The notes under the pieces were generated by a model, which saw only the letters and a list, made by a program, of their open reading frames with translations, ran no database searches and had not been told where the DNA came from. A stretch of 64,000 bases of DNA, taken from contig NC_135559.1 in assembly GCF_964340395.1 (NCBI RefSeq), positions 23,852,964 to 23,916,963 on the forward strand, in the 5' to 3' direction. The first letter of the stretch is position 1; every line of letters begins with the position of its first letter. This DNA comes from Glandiceps talaboti (Eukaryota > Hemichordata > Enteropneusta > Spengelidae). Positions 61,122-64,000 of this stretch are shown here, one piece after another. The translations under genes were made by a program, and so were the position numbers.

Positions 61122-61684
61122 AAGCCATTGGTGCTATTTTTGACAATGCCATTGGTGCTATTTTTGACAATGCCATTGGTGCTATTTTTTACAATACCAT
61201 TGGTGCTATTATTGACAATGCCATTGGTGCTATTTTTGACAATGCCATTGGTGCTATTTTTTACAATGCCATTGGTGCTATTATTGACAATGCCATTGGT
61301 GCTATTATTGACAATGCCATTGGTGCTATTTTTGACAATGCCATTCATTGGTGCTATTTTGACTATTTTTGACAATGCCATTGGTGCTATTATTGACAAT
61401 GCCATTGGTGCTATTTTTGACAATGCCATTGGTGCTATTTTTGACAATACCATTGGTGCTATTTTTGACTATTTTTGACAATGCCATTGGTGCTATTATT
61501 GACAATGCCATTGGTGCTATTTTTGACTATTTTTGACAATGCCATTGGTGCTATTTTTGACAATGCCATTGGTGCTATTTTTGACTATTTTTGACAATGC
61601 CATTGGTGCTGATTTTGACAATGCCATTGGTGCTATTTTTGACAATACCATTGGTGCTATTTTTGACAATACCATTGGACGTGC
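61122..61684. repeat. 24-bp minisatellite, about 23 units
   Basis: Units read GCCATTGGTGCTATTTTTGA plus CAAT. Some have TATTATTGAC, TTTTTTAC or a 12-nt extra CTATTTTTGA section. The unit equals the tail of dispersed repeat family D. Both strands are open in several frames (TNGIVKNS or AIGAIFDN repeats); these are artefacts. Confidence 0.97.
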
Positions 61685-61969
61685 TATTTTTCAAGTTGGA
61701 AGCCAAGATGAAATGTTTTTATAGATTAAAAATCTGAAATAGATACCCAATCCTCATCTATATGGCCACTTAATACTGTACACATTACATGTCAAACATT
61801 AATAAAGTGATAACAATTGATTTTATCAACCAATCAATTTCTCAATATGTGAATGTTTACATGATGATTTAGGCCAAACAGTCAAATTGAATATATTTGC
61901 ATTAAATATAAATATTTATTACAATGGATTGTGTGTTGTAGGCTAGTACTATGATTATTCTCATCATAT
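61685..61969. other. AT-rich spacer between arrays
   Basis: No supported feature. Confidence 0.5.
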
Positions 61970-63500
61970 ACTTTGTGAGTGCATGATGTCATACTTTGTG
62001 AGTGCATGATGTCATACTTTGTGAGTACATGATGTGATATGTGAGTGCATGATGTGATATGTGAGTGCATGGTGTGATATGTGAGTGCATGATGTGATAT
62101 ACTTTGTGAGTACATGATGTGATATGTGAGTGCATGATGTGATATGTGAGTGCATGATGTGATATACTTTGTGAGTACATGATGTGATATGTGAGTGCAT
62201 GATGTCATACTTTGTGAGTACATGATGTGATATGTGAGTGCATGATGTGATATGTGAGTGCATGATGTCATACTTTGTGAGTACATGGTGTGATATGTGA
62301 GTGCATGATGTGATATGTGAGTGCATGATGTGATATACTTTATGAGTACATGATGTGATATGTGAGTGCATGATGTTATATGTGAGTGCATGATGTGATA
62401 TACTTCGTGAATGCATGATGTGATATGTGAGTACATGAGGTGATATACTTTGTGAGTGCATGATGTTATATACTTTGTGAGTACATGATTTGATATACTT
62501 TTGTGAGTGCATGATGTGATATACTTTGTGAGTGCATGATGTGATATACTTTGTGAGTGCATGATGTGATATACTTTGTGAGTGCATGATGTGATATGTG
62601 AGTGCATGATGTGATATGTGAGTGCATGATGTGATATGTGAGTACATGATGTGATATACTATGTGAGTGCATGATGTGATATGTGAGTGCATGATGTGAT
62701 ATACTTTGTGAGTACATGATGTGATATACTTTGTGAGTGCATGATGTGATATACTTTGTGAGTACATGATGTGATATACTCCGTGAGTGCATGATGTGAT
62801 ATACTTTGCGAGTACATGATGTGATATATGAGTGCATGATGTGATATACTCCGTGAGTGCATGATGTGATATACTTTGCGAGTACATGATGTGATATACT
62901 TCGTGAGTGCATGATGTGATATACTTCGTGAGTGCATGATACGATATATTTGTGAGTACATGATGTGATATACTTTGTGAGTGCATGATGTGATATACTG
63001 TGTGAGTACATGATGTGATATACTTTGTGAGTACATGATGTGATATGTGAGTGCATGATGTGATATGTGAGTGCATGATGTGATATATTTTGTGAGTACA
63101 TGATGTGATATACTTTGTGAGTACATGATGTGATATACTTTGTGAGTGCATGATGTGATATATTTTGTGAGTACATGATGTGATATACTTTGTGAGTACA
63201 TGATGTGATATGTGAGTGCATGATGTGATATGTGAGTGCATGATGTAATATACTTTGTGAGTTCATGATGTGATATGTTTTGTGAGTACATGATGTGATA
63301 TACTTTGTGAGTACATGATGTGATATGTGAGTGCATGATGTGATATGTGAGTGCATGATGTGATATACTTTGTGCGGGTCTGATGTGATATACTTTGTGA
63401 GTGCATGATGTGATATACTTTGTGCGGGCATGATGTGATACACTTTGTGAGTGCATGATGTGATATGTTTAGTGATGTCATATACCTTGTAAGTGCATGA
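61970..63500. repeat. 20/25-bp minisatellite, about 68 units
   Basis: Units are GTGAGTGCATGATGTGATAT with or without a following ACTTT, plus GTACATG or GTGCATG variants. On the minus strand no frame contains a stop for hundreds of bases, giving overlapping frames of up to 409 codons that read only as SISHHALTKYITSCTHKVYHIM-type repeats; these are not genes. Confidence 0.98.
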
Positions 63501-64000
63501 TGTCTGGCATTAAGTAGATCATTGTAATCTGAATTCAACACAGGGATGCTATAAGTTATGATGTGATGCCAATTCCAATCCTTAGTCAGATTAGTGAAAT
63601 TATCAATCATTTTGTACACATACATGTAGACGTATTTAAGGCATGACCGTTTCACTTCACAGGATAATTCAATTTAAAAATACATGCCAGGACAGAAGTT
63701 AAGGCAGGCTAAGCAATGAGTTAGATGCATGCTATATACATGTACCATTCAATGAACTCGTTGACTAGTAAGTAATACCATAGACCCTACACGTGTAGGG
63801 TCTATGGTAATATCATGTCTGTCTGATTTCAAAAACTACGGGCTCGATAAAAGTTACGCAGGATATGTTTCCCATGTATAGGATGTAATAATCACACACA
63901 TTGTAGTTTTGAACATAGCAAAATCATTCATATTATAAATTCAAATGTCACATTGCATATCTCAATTGAAAATTGTCTGTTATAATTTACTATAGGTATC
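63501..64000. other. Unassigned sequence after the last array
   Basis: Unique-looking AT-rich DNA apart from the palindrome at 63,776-63,809. Just after that palindrome, TCTGTCTGATTTCAAAAACTACGGGCTCG resembles the heads of other dispersed repeats here. Confidence 0.5.
63776..63809. repeat. Perfect 34-bp palindrome
   Basis: TACCATAGACCCTACAC is followed at once by its exact reverse complement, with no loop; the centre is CACGTG. It is the most compact perfect palindrome in the window. Confidence 0.97.

Noticed and set aside
62012-63443. Overlapping minus-strand open frames of 241-409 codons
   Set aside because: They lie wholly inside a 20/25-bp tandem array and read as the same short repeat in all three frames; no start context or domain.

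Overview
This window is eukaryotic and most likely comes from a marine invertebrate. It is AT-rich, intron-bearing and gene-poor, full of CATGTA-type words, and loaded with tandem minisatellites, (TCTG/TGTC)n microsatellites, non-autonomous DNA transposons and fragments of non-LTR and Penelope-like retroelements. No operon, ribosome-binding site, rRNA, tRNA or CRISPR array is visible. I cannot name the species from the sequence.

Only one host coding feature is well supported. It is a first coding exon at 26,523-26,927 (+) that encodes the signal peptide and start of the amino-terminal domain of an NMDA-type glutamate receptor subunit 1 (GRIN1/GluN1). It ends in a clean phase-0 splice donor. 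I found no second exon, so the sequence to the right may be a very long repeat-filled intron. Two short candidate terminal exons of unknown genes (near 1.1 and 5.6 kb) are listed at low confidence.

Layout. 1-0.65 kb: 32-bp minisatellite. 1.4-1.7 kb: tetranucleotide microsatellites. 1.81-3.56 kb: TIR transposon with TAA target duplications (PIF/Harbinger-like). 3.98-4.45 kb: C-rich 31-bp minisatellite, followed by a decayed Penelope-like reverse transcriptase tail to about 5.0 kb. 5.2-7.8 kb: mostly unassigned, with a short TIR element and a 23-bp repeat. 7.85-18.6 kb: a 34-bp satellite of about 316 units containing a 3.85-4.0 kb internal tandem duplication. It abuts a 24-bp satellite (18.6-23.26 kb), which abuts a 43-bp repeat (to 23.6 kb). 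24.0-25.8 kb: a 44-bp repeat split by two transposon insertions. 26.5 kb: the GRIN1 exon, then a foldback element (27.0-27.35 kb). 27.4-32.4 kb: mostly unassigned. 32.4-34.06 kb: two 40-bp-class arrays. 36.2-38.3 kb: dispersed repeats. 38.4-42.7 kb: 39-bp and 40/46-bp arrays, the second split by a 1,297-bp element. 43.2-44.95 kb: 12-bp and 43-bp arrays. 45.2-45.7 kb: microsatellites. 47.57-49.0 kb: a complete 1,431-bp TIR element. 49.56-50.73 kb: a 31-bp array with inverted CCAAT motifs, ending at a perfect hairpin. 52.94-54.95 kb: a 5'-truncated, frameshifted LINE. 56.2-56.76 kb: a probable solo LTR. 58.7-60.3 kb: an inverted relative of the 36.75-38.3 kb element. 61.1-61.7 kb: a 24-bp array. 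61.97-63.5 kb: a 20/25-bp array. 63.78 kb: a perfect 34-bp palindrome.

The window does not show a set of genes working together, and I see no new enzymatic or defence system. What stands out is structural. At least fifteen mostly unrelated minisatellite arrays are packed into 64 kb, several in direct contact. Transposon insertions interrupt the arrays cleanly enough for target-site duplications to be read, and several arrays carry a dyad-symmetric word in each unit.
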